This document shows positions 7,072 to 14,903 of a stretch of DNA of 35,984 bases, piece by piece. The stretch covers positions 1 through 35,984 of the forward strand of contig JAPSIA010000017.1 of assembly GCA_031179215.1 (NCBI GenBank), given 5' to 3'. The translations under genes and the position numbers were made by a program. The notes below the pieces were generated by a model. That model saw only the letters and a program-made list of their open reading frames with translations, ran no database searches and was not told the origin of the DNA. Each line of letters begins with the position of its first letter. Positions within the stretch are counted from its first letter, which is position 1. The DNA is from Agrococcus sp. Its GTDB lineage: Bacteria > Actinomycetota > Actinomycetes > Actinomycetales > Microbacteriaceae.

Positions 7072-9098
7072 GCAGCCCCCTCCGCTGGCTCGTCGCGCTG
7101 CGTGCGAGCGGCGAGGTCGTCGATGTCGCCGCGGGCCTCGCCCCGGCGTCGCTTCAGGATCGAGCGCACGATCCCGAAGCCGAGCAGCAGCACGATCGCG
7201 CTCCCGAGCGTCCAGGCGACGGCGACCTCGATCGTCGGCTGCGCAGAGAGCTGCAGCGACTGGATCTGGCCGAGCGGCACGCCGTCGGGCGTGTGCAGCT
7301 GCACGACCATCCGCAGGCTGCCCGTGCCGACGACGTCGATCGGCACCTGCACGCGCTGCTGGCTCGCGGGCGCGATCGTGACCTCGAGCTCCGGCTCCGG
7401 CACGCTCACGAGCGCGTTCGTGGGCCGCACCGACAGCAGCACGGTCGCCGGCACGTCGAGGTCGTTCGTGATCGTGATGGGGAGGCCGACGCTCTCGCCG
7501 ACCGCGTGGATGTCGCTGCCGCCGACGAGCTGCACGGCGTTGCGCACCTCGCGCATCGCGGCGCCGAGGTTCTCGATCGCGCCGTCGTCGGCCGAGGACA
7601 CCGGCCGCCCGGCCTCGGGAAGCGCGGCGAGCAGGGCGAGCCGCAGCTCGGCGAGCAGCGTCTCGGGCTCGTCGACGATCGAGGCGACCCGAGCCGCGTC
7701 GTGCTCCTGCTCGAGCGCCGCAGCGACGAGCTCGGCGCCCGGATCCTGCTCGGGATCCTCCGCCCGCGCGAGCGTGGCCTGCCGCTGCGGTGCCTCGAGC
7801 GCCGCGTCGATGCCGGCGGTCTCGACGAACCGCGCCTCGGCGAGGTCCTCGAGCAGCGCGGTCGAGTCGCCGTGCCGGGCGGCGGGCAGCACGGCCGCGA
7901 GCGTGCGCGGATCGCTGGGCCGCTCGCGCGTGATCGTCGCGAGCAGCGCGACGACCTGCGCGCGGAGGTCGGCTGCAGGGGCTCCTCGAGCCGTGCCCGC
8001 CGCGCGCACGAGCTCCTGCAGCTCGGCGTCCGCGGCGACGACGCCGAGGCTGCCGATGCTCGCGCTCGCGCTCGGCGTGCGGCCCTCGAGCTGCTCGTCG
8101 AGGGAGGCGGTCGAGACGACGACCGTGCCGGCCGCGGCGAGCGACTCGAGCTCGTCCTGCTGCACGACGGCCTCGGTCGCGTCGATCACCGGCAGCCGCG
8201 TGCCGACGGCGCCCGCAGTCGGCGGCAGCGGCTCCTCGTCGACGCGGGGGATGCCGAGGGGCTCGATGGGGAACGCCGCGGCACGCACCTGCGCGATCGG
8301 GTCGGCGTTGCCGTAGAGGAGGGGATACGTCGTCGGCGTCTCGGCGCGATCGAGCCAGGAGACCGCGGCGTCCGGGGCGTCGTCGCCGAGCGCGGCGACG
8401 CTCGCGCCGATGGCCGGGTCGACGCCGATCGTCGCGTCGGCGTCGAGCGCGGCGTCGAGCGCCGTGCGCGCTGCGCCCCCGATGGAGGTCGCGGCTTCGA
8501 GCTCGTCGGCGTCCAGCAGCCCGTCGCCGCGCACGCCCGAGTCGATGGGCGCGGCGAGCGCGAGCGTCGTGGGGCTCGACTCCCCCGGCTCGTCGCGCAC
8601 GACGACGCTCGTCGCGCTGCCGAGCCCCGCTGCCGACGCCGCGAGCCCGTAGGCGCCCCAGGGTCGCGCGTCGAGCCCGAGCTCCTCGGCGTCGAGGCGT
8701 GCTCGCGCGGTGTGCTCGTCGTGCGCGTCGACCGCCGGGAGCTCGATGGTCGTCAGCACGGCGCTCGCGAGGATCGCGTCGCCCGCGAACCAGCGGCTGA
8801 GACTGTAGCGAGTGCCGATGGGCGCGGAGGTGAGCAGCACCTCGGCAGTCGTCGCCGCCGTGGGGGTCGAGCCGGGGTTGTCGATCGTGAGCTCGATCTC
8901 GATGCCCTCGCCGTCCTGCAGCAGCGGGTCGACGGGCGCGATCGTGAGCTCGGGCGTGGCATCCTCGAGCTGGTCGGGCACCGTGGTCGCCACGGCCGCT
9001 TCCGGGGCGAGGACCGGGGCCGCGATCACCGCCGTCGTGAGCGCGGCGACGGCGCACGCGATCGCGCGCCGTCGCGCGAGGCGACCTGCCGACAGCAT
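7068..9098 (-). CDS. DUF6049-type secreted/anchored envelope protein upstream of murJ
   Basis: 676 residues. The start has a basic N-terminus and a hydrophobic segment at about 12-30, then Ala-rich residues, typical of an export signal. An immunoglobulin-like beta domain follows (LTIAPVDPLLQDGEGIEIEL), then a long alpha/beta region, a second beta-rich region near 540-620 (GLPITITNDLDVPATVLLSVRP), one transmembrane helix near 635-655 (TLGSAIVLLLGFGIVRSIL) and a short basic cytoplasmic tail. This architecture and the overlap with murJ match the DUF6049 proteins encoded next to murJ in actinobacteria (Rv3909 is the mycobacterial case). The function is unknown; a partner or regulator of MurJ is inferred from coupling only. 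No Shine-Dalgarno precedes the ATG. Confidence 0.8.
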   Translation of the reverse strand: MLSAGRLARRRAIACAVAALTTAVIAAPVLAPEAAVATTVPDQLEDATPELTIAPVDPLLQDGEGIEIELTIDNPGSTPTAATTAEVLLTSAPIGTRYSLSRWFAGDAILASAVLTTIELPAVDAHDEHTARARLDAEELGLDARPWGAYGLAASAAGLGSATSVVVRDEPGESSPTTLALAAPIDSGVRGDGLLDADELEAATSIGGAARTALDAALDADATIGVDPAIGASVAALGDDAPDAAVSWLDRAETPTTYPLLYGNADPIAQVRAAAFPIEPLGIPRVDEEPLPPTAGAVGTRLPVIDATEAVVQQDELESLAAAGTVVVSTASLDEQLEGRTPSASASIGSLGVVAADAELQELVRAAGTARGAPAADLRAQVVALLATITRERPSDPRTLAAVLPAARHGDSTALLEDLAEARFVETAGIDAALEAPQRQATLARAEDPEQDPGAELVAAALEQEHDAARVASIVDEPETLLAELRLALLAALPEAGRPVSSADDGAIENLGAAMREVRNAVQLVGGSDIHAVGESVGLPITITNDLDVPATVLLSVRPTNALVSVPEPELEVTIAPASQQRVQVPIDVVGTGSLRMVVQLHTPDGVPLGQIQSLQLSAQPTIEVAVAWTLGSAIVLLLGFGIVRSILKRRRGEARGDIDDLAARTQRDEPAEGAA

Positions 9099-9105
9099 GG
9101 TGGCA

Positions 9106-9111
9106 AGTGTA
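9106..9111 (-). promoter_or_regulatory. -10 element, leaderless start of DUF6049-type gene
   Basis: TACACT (minus strand) ends 7 nt before the ATG at 9098. With no ribosome-binding site between, transcription would begin at or next to the start codon. Confidence 0.6.
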
Positions 9112-9239
9112 GGCGCGCGGATGGAGCTCCGGAGCGGAGGCGCTCCCCGACCCACGGCGCACTCCAGCACCGCCGCCGCTCCGGGGACTCGGTCGGCGGC
9201 GCGCGAGCCGCCTCGCGCCACCTGCGAGAATGATCCGTC

Positions 9240-10703
9240 GTGACCGACATGGCAGAGGCGACCGCGCGACTCCACGCGCTCGTATCGGCCGCGCCGACCC
9301 GGCAGCTCGCCGAGGCCTTCGCCGCCGCTGGGCACGAGCTGGCCCTCGTCGGCGGACCCGTGCGCGACGCCTTCCTCGACCGCGCGGTGACCGATCTCGA
9401 CTTCGCCACGAGCGCGACCCCTGACGAGATCCTCGCCGTGGTCGAGCCGCTCGCCGATGCCACGTGGGACGTCGGCCGCGAGTTCGGCACGATCGCCGCG
9501 CGCATCGGCGGCGACACGATCGAGATCACGACCTACCGGGCCGACACGTACGACGGCGTCTCCCGGAAGCCAGCGGTCGCGTTCGGCGACACGCTCGAGG
9601 GCGATCTCTCCCGGCGCGACTTCACCGTGAACGCGATGGCGCTGCGCGTGACGCCTGCGCGCGGCACCGCGGCGGCAGGGGAGGGTGCATCGCCGCAGCT
9701 CGTCGACGTCGGCGGCGGGCTCGAGCACCTGCTCGCGCGCGTGCTCGACACGCCGCAGGAGCCCGAGCGCTCCTTCGACGACGACCCGCTGCGGATGATG
9801 CGCGCCGCGCGGTTCGCCGCGCAGCTGGGCTTCGACGTCGCGCCTCGCGTCGTGACGGCGATGACGGCGCTCGCCGAGCGCATCCGCGACATCTCCGCCG
9901 AGCGGGTGCGCGACGAGCTGAGCAAGCTCCTGCTCACGAGCAGCCCGGTGCCCGGCATCCGCCTGCTGACCGAGACGGGCATCCTCGACATCGTGCTGCC
10001 CGAGGTGCCGGCGCTGCGGCTCGAGGCCGACGAGCACGCGCACCACAAGGACGTCTACGAGCACTCGCTCACGGTGCTGCAGCAGGGCATCGACCTCGAG
10101 GCGTCGAGGAACCCCGGCGCGGCGCCCGATCTCGTCTCGCGGCTCGCGGGCCTCCTCCACGACATCGGCAAGCCCGCGACGCGGCGCATCGAGGGCCGCA
10201 CCGTCACCTTCTACCAGCACGACCTCGTGGGCGCGAGGCTCGCGAAGCAGCGGCTCAAGGCGCTCCGCTTCGACAACGACACGATCAAGGCGGTCGCGAG
10301 GCTCATCGAGCTGCACCTGCGCTTCTACGGCTACGGCGATCAGGCGTGGACGGACTCGGCCGTGCGCCGCTACGTGCGCGACGCGGGCCCGCAGCTCGAG
10401 CGCCTCCACATCCTCACGCGCTCGGACGTCACGACGCGCAACCGCCGGAAGGCCGAGCGGCTCGACTTCGCCTACGACGACCTCGAGCGGCGCATCGCCG
10501 AGCTGCGCGAGCAGGAGGAGATGGACGCCGTGCGCCCCGACCTCGACGGCGAGCGGATCATGGCGATCCTCGGCATCGCTCCCGGCCGCGAGGTGGGGGA
10601 GGCGTACCGCATGCTGCTCGAGCACCGGCTCGAGCACGGCCCCTCCTCGCCGGAGGAGGCCGAGCGCGTGCTGCGCGAGTGGTGGGCGGCGCGCTCGCGC
10701 TGA
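9240..10703 (+). CDS. pcnA: CCA tRNA nucleotidyltransferase
   Basis: 487 residues. It adds or repairs the 3' CCA of tRNA. The class II nucleotidyltransferase head is clear: LVGGPVRD at residues 36-43, catalytic DLD at 52-54, and RRDFTVNAMAL near 125-135. The neck and RNA-binding region DDPLRMMRAARFAAQLGF follows at about 181-198. An HD domain (LLHDIGKP, 305-312, with upstream His residues near 266-275) is fused C-terminally, as in other actinobacterial members. GTG 9240 was preferred; an in-frame ATG nine bases downstream is an alternative. It has no Shine-Dalgarno and GAGAAT lies 8 nt upstream. It diverges from the DUF6049-type gene; the NUDIX gene often found between them is absent. Confidence 0.93.
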   Translation: MTDMAEATARLHALVSAAPTRQLAEAFAAAGHELALVGGPVRDAFLDRAVTDLDFATSATPDEILAVVEPLADATWDVGREFGTIAARIGGDTIEITTYRADTYDGVSRKPAVAFGDTLEGDLSRRDFTVNAMALRVTPARGTAAAGEGASPQLVDVGGGLEHLLARVLDTPQEPERSFDDDPLRMMRAARFAAQLGFDVAPRVVTAMTALAERIRDISAERVRDELSKLLLTSSPVPGIRLLTETGILDIVLPEVPALRLEADEHAHHKDVYEHSLTVLQQGIDLEASRNPGAAPDLVSRLAGLLHDIGKPATRRIEGRTVTFYQHDLVGARLAKQRLKALRFDNDTIKAVARLIELHLRFYGYGDQAWTDSAVRRYVRDAGPQLERLHILTRSDVTTRNRRKAERLDFAYDDLERRIAELREQEEMDAVRPDLDGERIMAILGIAPGREVGEAYRMLLEHRLEHGPSSPEEAERVLREWWAARSR

Positions 10704-10743
10704 GCCGGCCGAAGAGCCCTGGCGCGCGCGCGGAGCCGTGCGC

Positions 10744-10749
10744 TACAGT
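10744..10749 (+). promoter_or_regulatory. Candidate -10 of the rpsF operon
   Basis: TACAGT at 10744-10749 fits TANNNT; transcription near 10756 would give a leader of about 87 nt. An overlapping TTGACA at 10749-10754 is an alternative -35, but no good -10 lies 17 bp after it. Confidence 0.4.
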
Positions 10750-10795
10750 TGACAGGTTGCGCTGGGCCCTGCCCACGCACATGCATACCCTCCTG

Positions 10796-10812
10796 CTGCA
10801 GACCGTCTGCAG
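10796..10812 (+). promoter_or_regulatory. rpsF leader hairpin, candidate S6:S18 autoregulatory site
   Basis: CTGCAGA-CCG-TCTGCAG is a perfect 7-bp stem with a CCG loop, about 30 nt before the rpsF start in the 5' leader. Known rpsF leaders bind the S6:S18 complex through a hairpin with a conserved CCG. The match here is by eye, and the exact fold has not been tested. Confidence 0.45.
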
Positions 10813-10842
10813 CCGTTCTAGTCCGAAGGAGGTGGGTGAAGC

Positions 10843-11253
10843 ATGCAGCAGTACGAGCTGATGGTGATTCTCGACCCGGAGGTGGACGAGCGCACCGTCG
10901 CCCCGTCGCTCGACAAGTTCCTGGGCGTCGTCCGCAACGACGGCGGCACGATCGACAAGGTCGACATCTGGGGCCGTCGCCGCCTGGCATACGAGATCGA
11001 CAAGAAGACCGAGGGCATCTACGCCGTCGTCAACTTCACGGCAGAGCCCGCGACGACCGACGAGCTGGACCGCCAGCTCGGCCTGTCCGAGGCGGTCATG
11101 CGCACGAAGGTGCTCCGCGCCGACGTCGCGGTGTCGCAGACGGGCGACTCGAAGCGCCACGCCGAGGCGAAGGCCGCCAAGGCCGCCGCCAAGGCTCCCG
11201 CCGCATCGGCCGCTCCGGCCGGCGCCGAGGCGACCCCGGCAGAGGCCGAGTAG
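10843..11253 (+). CDS. rpsF: 30S ribosomal protein bS6
   Basis: 136 residues. The conserved S6 fold is seen in [13 protein letters not shown] (4-16), [20 protein letters not shown] (residues about 46-65) and the last strand VLRADVAV. The C-terminal ~35 residues are Ala/Lys/Pro/Glu-rich, a low-complexity tail longer than the ~96-residue core found in many actinobacteria. AAGGAGG lies 10 bases upstream of the ATG. First gene of the rpsF-ssb-rpsR-rplI operon; S6 and S18 bind together on the 30S platform, so their joint regulation through the leader hairpin is plausible. Confidence 0.97.
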   Translation: MQQYELMVILDPEVDERTVAPSLDKFLGVVRNDGGTIDKVDIWGRRRLAYEIDKKTEGIYAVVNFTAEPATTDELDRQLGLSEAVMRTKVLRADVAVSQTGDSKRHAEAKAAKAAAKAPAASAAPAGAEATPAEAE

Positions 11254-11255
11254 TC

Positions 11256-11783
11256 GTGGCTGGCGAGACGATCATCACGGTGGTCGGCAACCTCACTGCC
11301 GACCCGGAGCTGCGCTACACGCAGAACGGCCTCGCCGTCGCGAACTTCACGATCGCATCGACCCCTCGCACGTTCGACCGCCAGGCCAACGAGTGGAAGG
11401 ACGGCGAAGCGCTGTTCCTCCGCGCCTCGGTGTGGCGCGAGTTCGCCGAGCACGTCTCGCAGAGCCTGCAGAAGGGCAGCCGCGTCATCGCGCAGGGACG
11501 CCTCAAGCAGCGCTCGTTCGAGACGCAGCAGGGCGAGAAGCGCACGGTCATCGAGCTCGAGGTCGACGAGATCGGCCCCTCGCTCCGCTACGCGACCGCG
11601 CAGGTCACCCGCACCTCGGGTGGCGGCGCCGGTCGCAGCTCCGGCGGCAACCAGGGCGGCGGCTTCGGCCAGCCGCAGCAGGTCGCCGACGAGCCGTGGG
11701 GCCAGCCGCAGTCGCAGCCGCAGAGCGGCGGCGACGTGTGGGGTGCTCCCGGCACCGCCTACAACGACGAGACGCCCTTCTAA
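11256..11783 (+). CDS. ssb: Single-stranded DNA-binding protein
   Basis: 175 residues. The N-terminal OB fold (about 1-110) contains [17 protein letters not shown] and the aromatic DNA-stacking strand [18 protein letters not shown] flexible Gly/Gln/Pro-rich linker follows, with repeated GQPQ and SQPQ elements and two Trp residues. The protein ends in the acidic tip DETPF, the site that recruits replication and repair partners. The GTG start lies two bases after the rpsF stop, so translation is probably coupled; no strong separate Shine-Dalgarno is present. Location in the S6-S18 operon is standard. Confidence 0.96.
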   Translation: MAGETIITVVGNLTADPELRYTQNGLAVANFTIASTPRTFDRQANEWKDGEALFLRASVWREFAEHVSQSLQKGSRVIAQGRLKQRSFETQQGEKRTVIELEVDEIGPSLRYATAQVTRTSGGGAGRSSGGNQGGGFGQPQQVADEPWGQPQSQPQSGGDVWGAPGTAYNDETPF

Positions 11784-11809
11784 GGCGACTCGCCCACCAC
11801 GCATTCTCA

Positions 11810-11825
11810 CGGGACGGCAGTCCCG
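11810..11825 (+). other. Small hairpin between ssb and rpsR
   Basis: CGGGAC and GTCCCG pair around GGCA in the 60-nt ssb-rpsR gap. It could tune downstream expression or protect the 3' end of ssb; no T-run, so not an obvious terminator. Confidence 0.35.
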
Positions 11826-11843
11826 AGCACGAAAGAAGGACAC

Positions 11844-12098
11844 ATGGCTGGCAAGCCGCAGAACCGCAAGCCGCGGGGCCCGAAGGGCGGCAAGAACGTC
11901 GCTCCGGCCAAGGCGATCAAGGTCGGCGTCATCGACTGGAAGGACGTCGCGACGCTCAAGAAGTTCATCTCGGAGCGCGGCAAGATCCGTGCCCGTCGCA
12001 TCACCGGCGTGTCGGTGCAGGAGCAGCGCCTGATCGCCAAGGCGATCAAGAACGCGCGCGAGATGGCGCTCCTGCCCTACTCGGGCGCCGGACGCTGA
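11844..12098 (+). CDS. rpsR: 30S ribosomal protein bS18 (cysteine-free form)
   Basis: 84 residues. The S18 core is evident in the segments [28 protein letters not shown] and [11 protein letters not shown]. The basic N-terminus [12 protein letters not shown] replaces the zinc-binding CxxC seen in some paralogues, and the protein has no cysteine at all, so it is the zinc-independent type. GAAGGA precedes the ATG by seven bases. It is the third gene of the operon and a partner of S6. Confidence 0.96.
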   Translation: MAGKPQNRKPRGPKGGKNVAPAKAIKVGVIDWKDVATLKKFISERGKIRARRITGVSVQEQRLIAKAIKNAREMALLPYSGAGR

Positions 12099-12110
12099 GG
12101 GGGCTGAACC

Positions 12111-12563
12111 ATGGCAAAGCTCATTCTCACGAACGAGGTCTCCGGCCTCGGCTCCGCTGGTGACGTCGTCGAGGTCAAGAACGGCTTCGCGCGCAACTAC
12201 CTCGTGCCCCAGGGCCTGGCTGTCGCGTGGACGCGCGGCGGCGAGAAGCAGGTCGAGTCGATCAAGGCAGCTCGCGTCGCGCGCGAGCACGCCACGATCG
12301 AGGAGGCGCAGGACCTGCGCGCTCGCCTCGAGGCGAACCCCGTGACGCTGTCGGCCAAGGCCGGCGCTGAGGGCCGCCTCTTCGGCTCGATCCAGACGAA
12401 GGACATCGCCGAGGCCGTCGAGGCGGCGGGGCACGGCTCCGTCGACAAGCGCGTCATCGAGATCCCGACGCCGATCCGCTCGATCGGCGAGCACCAGGCG
12501 ACCGCTCGCCTGCGCGACGACATCATCGCCACGATCACCCTCAAGGTGGTCGCCGCGAAGTAG
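12111..12563 (+). CDS. rplI: 50S ribosomal protein bL9
   Basis: 150 residues, full length. The N-terminal RNA-binding domain has the family signature [20 protein letters not shown] (12-31) and LVPQGLA, then the long central helix from about residue 45, and the C-terminal domain with [28 protein letters not shown] is a modest ribosome-binding site just before the ATG and only 12 bases separate it from rpsR. It is the last gene of the operon, followed by a very strong hairpin. Confidence 0.97.
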   Translation: MAKLILTNEVSGLGSAGDVVEVKNGFARNYLVPQGLAVAWTRGGEKQVESIKAARVAREHATIEEAQDLRARLEANPVTLSAKAGAEGRLFGSIQTKDIAEAVEAAGHGSVDKRVIEIPTPIRSIGEHQATARLRDDIIATITLKVVAAK

Positions 12564-12576
12564 TCGCGCTGCGCAT

Positions 12577-12611
12577 CGAGGGCCCGCATCCATCGTGGAT
12601 GCGGGCCCTCG
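12577..12611 (+). terminator. Strong terminator of the rpsF-rplI operon
   Basis: A perfect 16-bp stem with a TCG loop begins 14 bases after the rplI stop: left arm CGAGGGCCCGCATCCA, right arm its exact complement. It is symmetrical and has no long T-run. Confidence 0.85.
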
Positions 12612-12753
12612 TCGTAGTGCACACGGCGGCCCGGCAAGCAAATCCTGAGGATGGGCTGAAAGTCTCAACGTGTACTTCAACCCGGGTTTCCCCCACGGTA
12701 TGTGGAAACAGAAAGCGCCGGTCAGAGGCCGATTGCGCGCGAATCCTCTCGCC

Positions 12754-12839
12754 AACTCCACAGGACTGTGCACAGGCTGCGCGCGAGTGGGCAGCGTCGA
12801 GCCCGGCGTTGTCCCCAGCTCTCCACACGGTTGTCCACA
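12754..12839 (+). promoter_or_regulatory. DnaA-box cluster upstream of dnaB
   Basis: TTGTCCACA at 12831-12839 is a perfect actinobacterial DnaA box. TTGTCCCCA (12809-12817), CTCTCCACA (12819-12827) and AACTCCACA (12754-12762) are one or two mismatches away. The last three copies are spaced 10 and 12 bp, on the same face of the helix. Confidence 0.6.
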
Positions 12840-12869
12840 GCAGGATTCGCTGAGCCGACGGATCGCTCC

Positions 12870-12875
12870 TAGCCT
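12870..12875 (+). promoter_or_regulatory. Candidate -10 of dnaB
   Basis: TAGCCT, the same hexamer used before two other genes in the window. Here it lies 65 bp before the start codon, so dnaB would have a leader with a normal ribosome-binding site. Confidence 0.45.
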
Positions 12876-12940
12876 GATGCAGGCTCACGCTCCGAGCAGG
12901 TGTGGGCGGCCCCAGAGATCGTGGAGCCGGAGGGAGACGC

Positions 12941-14413
12941 GTGACTGACCTGGCAGAGATCGGCCTCGACGAGAGCCGCTACAGCGAGCGCACACCCCCG
13001 TTCGACATGCTCGCCGAGCAATCGGCGATCGGCGGCATGCTGCTGTCGAAGGACGCGGTGGCCGACTGCCTCGAGACGGTGCGCGGGGCGGACTTCTACC
13101 AGCCCAAGCACGAGATCGTCTACGAGGCGATCCTCTCGCTCTACTCGCGCGGTGAGCCGACCGACGTCATCACGGTCTCCGACGAGCTGACGAAGACCGG
13201 CATGCTCTCGCGCGCGGGCGGCGTCGAGTACCTGCACTCGCTCACCTCGATGGTGCCGACCGCCGCGAACGCCGGCTTCTACGCCGAGATCGTCGCCGAG
13301 AAGGCCGTGCTGCGCCGCCTCGTCGAGGCCGGCACGCGCATCGTCCAGATGGGCTACGCCTCCGAGGGCGAGGTCACCGACCTCGTCAACCACGCGCAGG
13401 CCGAGATCTACGCCGTCATGGGCGAGGACCAGGCCGAGGACTACGTGCCGCTGAGCCTGGCCGTGGAGTCGGCGATCGAGGAGATCGAGGCGGCCAAGGG
13501 TCTCGACGGCGTCATGACGGGCGTGCCCACCGGCTTCCGCGAGCTCGACGAGCTCACGAACGGCTTGCATCCCGGCCAGATGATCGTCATCGCGGCGCGA
13601 CCCGGCATCGGCAAGTCGACGCTCGCGATGGACCTCGTCCGCTCCTGCTCGATCAAGCAGGACCTGCCGTCGGTGTTCTTCTCGCTCGAGATGGGCCGCA
13701 CCGAGATCGCGATGAAGCTGCTCTCGGCGGAGTCGAACATCCTGCTGCAGAAGCTGCGCAAGGGCGCGATCGAGGGCCGTGACTGGACCACGCTCGCGCA
13801 GGTGCGCGGCCGCATCAACGACGCGCCGCTCTACATCGACGACAGCCCGAACCTGACGCTCGTCGAGATCCGCGCGAAGTGCCGCCGGCTCAAGCAGCAG
13901 GCGGGCCTGCGGATGGTCGTGATCGACTACCTCCAGCTCATGACGAGCGGCAAGAAGGTCGAGTCGCGCCAGCAGGAGGTGTCGGAGTTCTCGCGCTCGC
14001 TCAAGCTGCTCGCGAAGGAGCTGCAGGTGCCCGTGATCGCGCTCTCGCAGCTGAACCGCGGTCCCGAGCAGCGCGGCGACAAGAAGCCCGCGATCAGCGA
14101 CCTCCGAGAGTCGGGTTCGATCGAGCAGGACGCCGACATCGTCATGCTGCTCCACCGCGAGGACGCGTACGACCGCGACATCCGGCCGGGCGAAGCCGAC
14201 ATCATCGTCGCCAAGCACCGTGGCGGTCCGACCAAGACGATCCCGGTCGCGTTCCACGGCCACCTCGCGCGGTTCGCCGACATCGCGCACGGCATGGGCC
14301 CGGGAGACGGCGGCGGCATGCCGCCGGGCATGCCGGGCGCGCCCGCGATGCCGCCGGGCGGCACGCCCTTCGGCGGCTCGCCCTACGGGGCACCGCCGCC
14401 CGTCGAGGGCTGA
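12941..14413 (+). CDS. dnaB: Replicative DNA helicase DnaB
   Basis: 490 residues. The N-terminal collar domain starts at PPFDMLAEQSAIGGMLL (19-35); the RecA-like motor has Walker A RPGIGKST at 220-227, Walker B MVVIDYLQLM, and the ALSQLNRGPEQR and DLRESGSIEQDADIVM motifs. The hexamer unwinds DNA ahead of the fork. The GTG at 12941 was chosen for GGAGGGAG four bases upstream; an upstream GTG would add a non-conserved stretch. No intein interrupts the motor, unlike several mycobacterial DnaB proteins. The last ~40 residues are a Gly/Pro/Met-rich tail (GGGMPPGMPGAPAMPPGG) that is not part of the fold. Confidence 0.96.
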   Translation: MTDLAEIGLDESRYSERTPPFDMLAEQSAIGGMLLSKDAVADCLETVRGADFYQPKHEIVYEAILSLYSRGEPTDVITVSDELTKTGMLSRAGGVEYLHSLTSMVPTAANAGFYAEIVAEKAVLRRLVEAGTRIVQMGYASEGEVTDLVNHAQAEIYAVMGEDQAEDYVPLSLAVESAIEEIEAAKGLDGVMTGVPTGFRELDELTNGLHPGQMIVIAARPGIGKSTLAMDLVRSCSIKQDLPSVFFSLEMGRTEIAMKLLSAESNILLQKLRKGAIEGRDWTTLAQVRGRINDAPLYIDDSPNLTLVEIRAKCRRLKQQAGLRMVVIDYLQLMTSGKKVESRQQEVSEFSRSLKLLAKELQVPVIALSQLNRGPEQRGDKKPAISDLRESGSIEQDADIVMLLHREDAYDRDIRPGEADIIVAKHRGGPTKTIPVAFHGHLARFADIAHGMGPGDGGGMPPGMPGAPAMPPGGTPFGGSPYGAPPPVEG

Positions 14414-14418
14414 CGACG

Positions 14419-14460
14419 CGAGAGGCGGGGCTCCGGCGCACGGCCGGGCCCCCCCTCTCG
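14419..14460. terminator. Bidirectional terminator between dnaB and the HesB-like gene
   Basis: CGAGAGG at 14419-14425 pairs with CCTCTCG at 14454-14460, and GGGGC/GCCCC plus CCGGC/GCCGG extend the stem inside. It lies between convergent genes. Confidence 0.65.
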
Positions 14461-14467
14461 GGTGCGG

Positions 14468-14749
14468 TCAGGCCTGCTGGCCGATCGCGAAGTCGACGCG
14501 GCCGTCGGGCTGCGCGGATGCGTCGAGGATCTTGTCGTCGAGCACGGTCGCGGCCTGCGGGTCGAGGAAGACCTTCGCGCCCGCCGACTCGACGACCTGG
14601 TCCTCCGCCTCCGGCTGGTCGGCGACCGCCACGTGCAGCCCGGGGCCCGCGAGGTCCTGCGAGATGCGGATGCCACCGGTCTGCGGCGCCTGGGCGCCGT
14701 CGACGATGCCGGTGATGACGCTCTGTGCGTTCTCGGTCAGGGTGAGCAT
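14468..14749 (-). CDS. HesB/IscA-like protein lacking the cluster cysteines
   Basis: 93 residues. The order of segments (LTLTENAQSVITGIVD, GGIRISQDL, VFLDPQAATVLDDKILDAS, GRVDFAIGQQA) follows the A-type iron-sulfur carrier fold. The three cysteines that hold the cluster in IscA/ErpA are all absent; the protein has no cysteine. It is therefore unlikely to carry an Fe-S cluster in the usual way and is probably a structural relative with another role. AAGGAG four bases before the ATG at 14749 sets the start; the longer frame upstream has no support. It is a single-gene unit facing dnaB. Confidence 0.75.
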   Translation of the reverse strand: MLTLTENAQSVITGIVDGAQAPQTGGIRISQDLAGPGLHVAVADQPEAEDQVVESAGAKVFLDPQAATVLDDKILDASAQPDGRVDFAIGQQA

Positions 14750-14891
14750 GGTGCTCCTTCCGATCGGTGAGCCCGCCACGATGCCGTGCCCGCCCCGCGC
14801 GCCGCAAGGGCGTTCGCCGTCCGCGATGCCAGCCCGGCCCGCGCGTGTCGCCGACCACGAGACTGCTGGGAGGAGCAGGCGCGAGACCTGC

Positions 14892-14897
14892 CAGACT
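14892..14897 (+). promoter_or_regulatory. -10 element of the NYN-LOTUS gene
   Basis: CAGACT followed by exactly six bases and the ATG at 14904; no Shine-Dalgarno. Leaderless transcription is likely. Confidence 0.55.
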
Positions 14898-14903
14898 GAA
14901 CGC

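Larger units (their letters stand above)
12612..12940. other. dnaB upstream region
   Basis: About 330 bp without a gene. It contains four DnaA-box-like 9-mers in one orientation, a 10-bp palindrome CTGTGCACAG at 12766-12775, an imperfect GTTTCC/GGAAAC inverted repeat at 12686-12709 and the likely dnaB promoter. No RNA gene was recognised. Confidence 0.6.

Noticed and set aside
9099-10637. Upstream extension of the DUF6049-type gene to 10637 (minus)
   Set aside because: It is the shadow of pcnA; the signal peptide and the TACACT-N7-ATG arrangement place the start at 9098.
13598-13621. Intein in the DnaB Walker A region
   Set aside because: The RPGIGKST loop is uninterrupted and the protein is of normal length.
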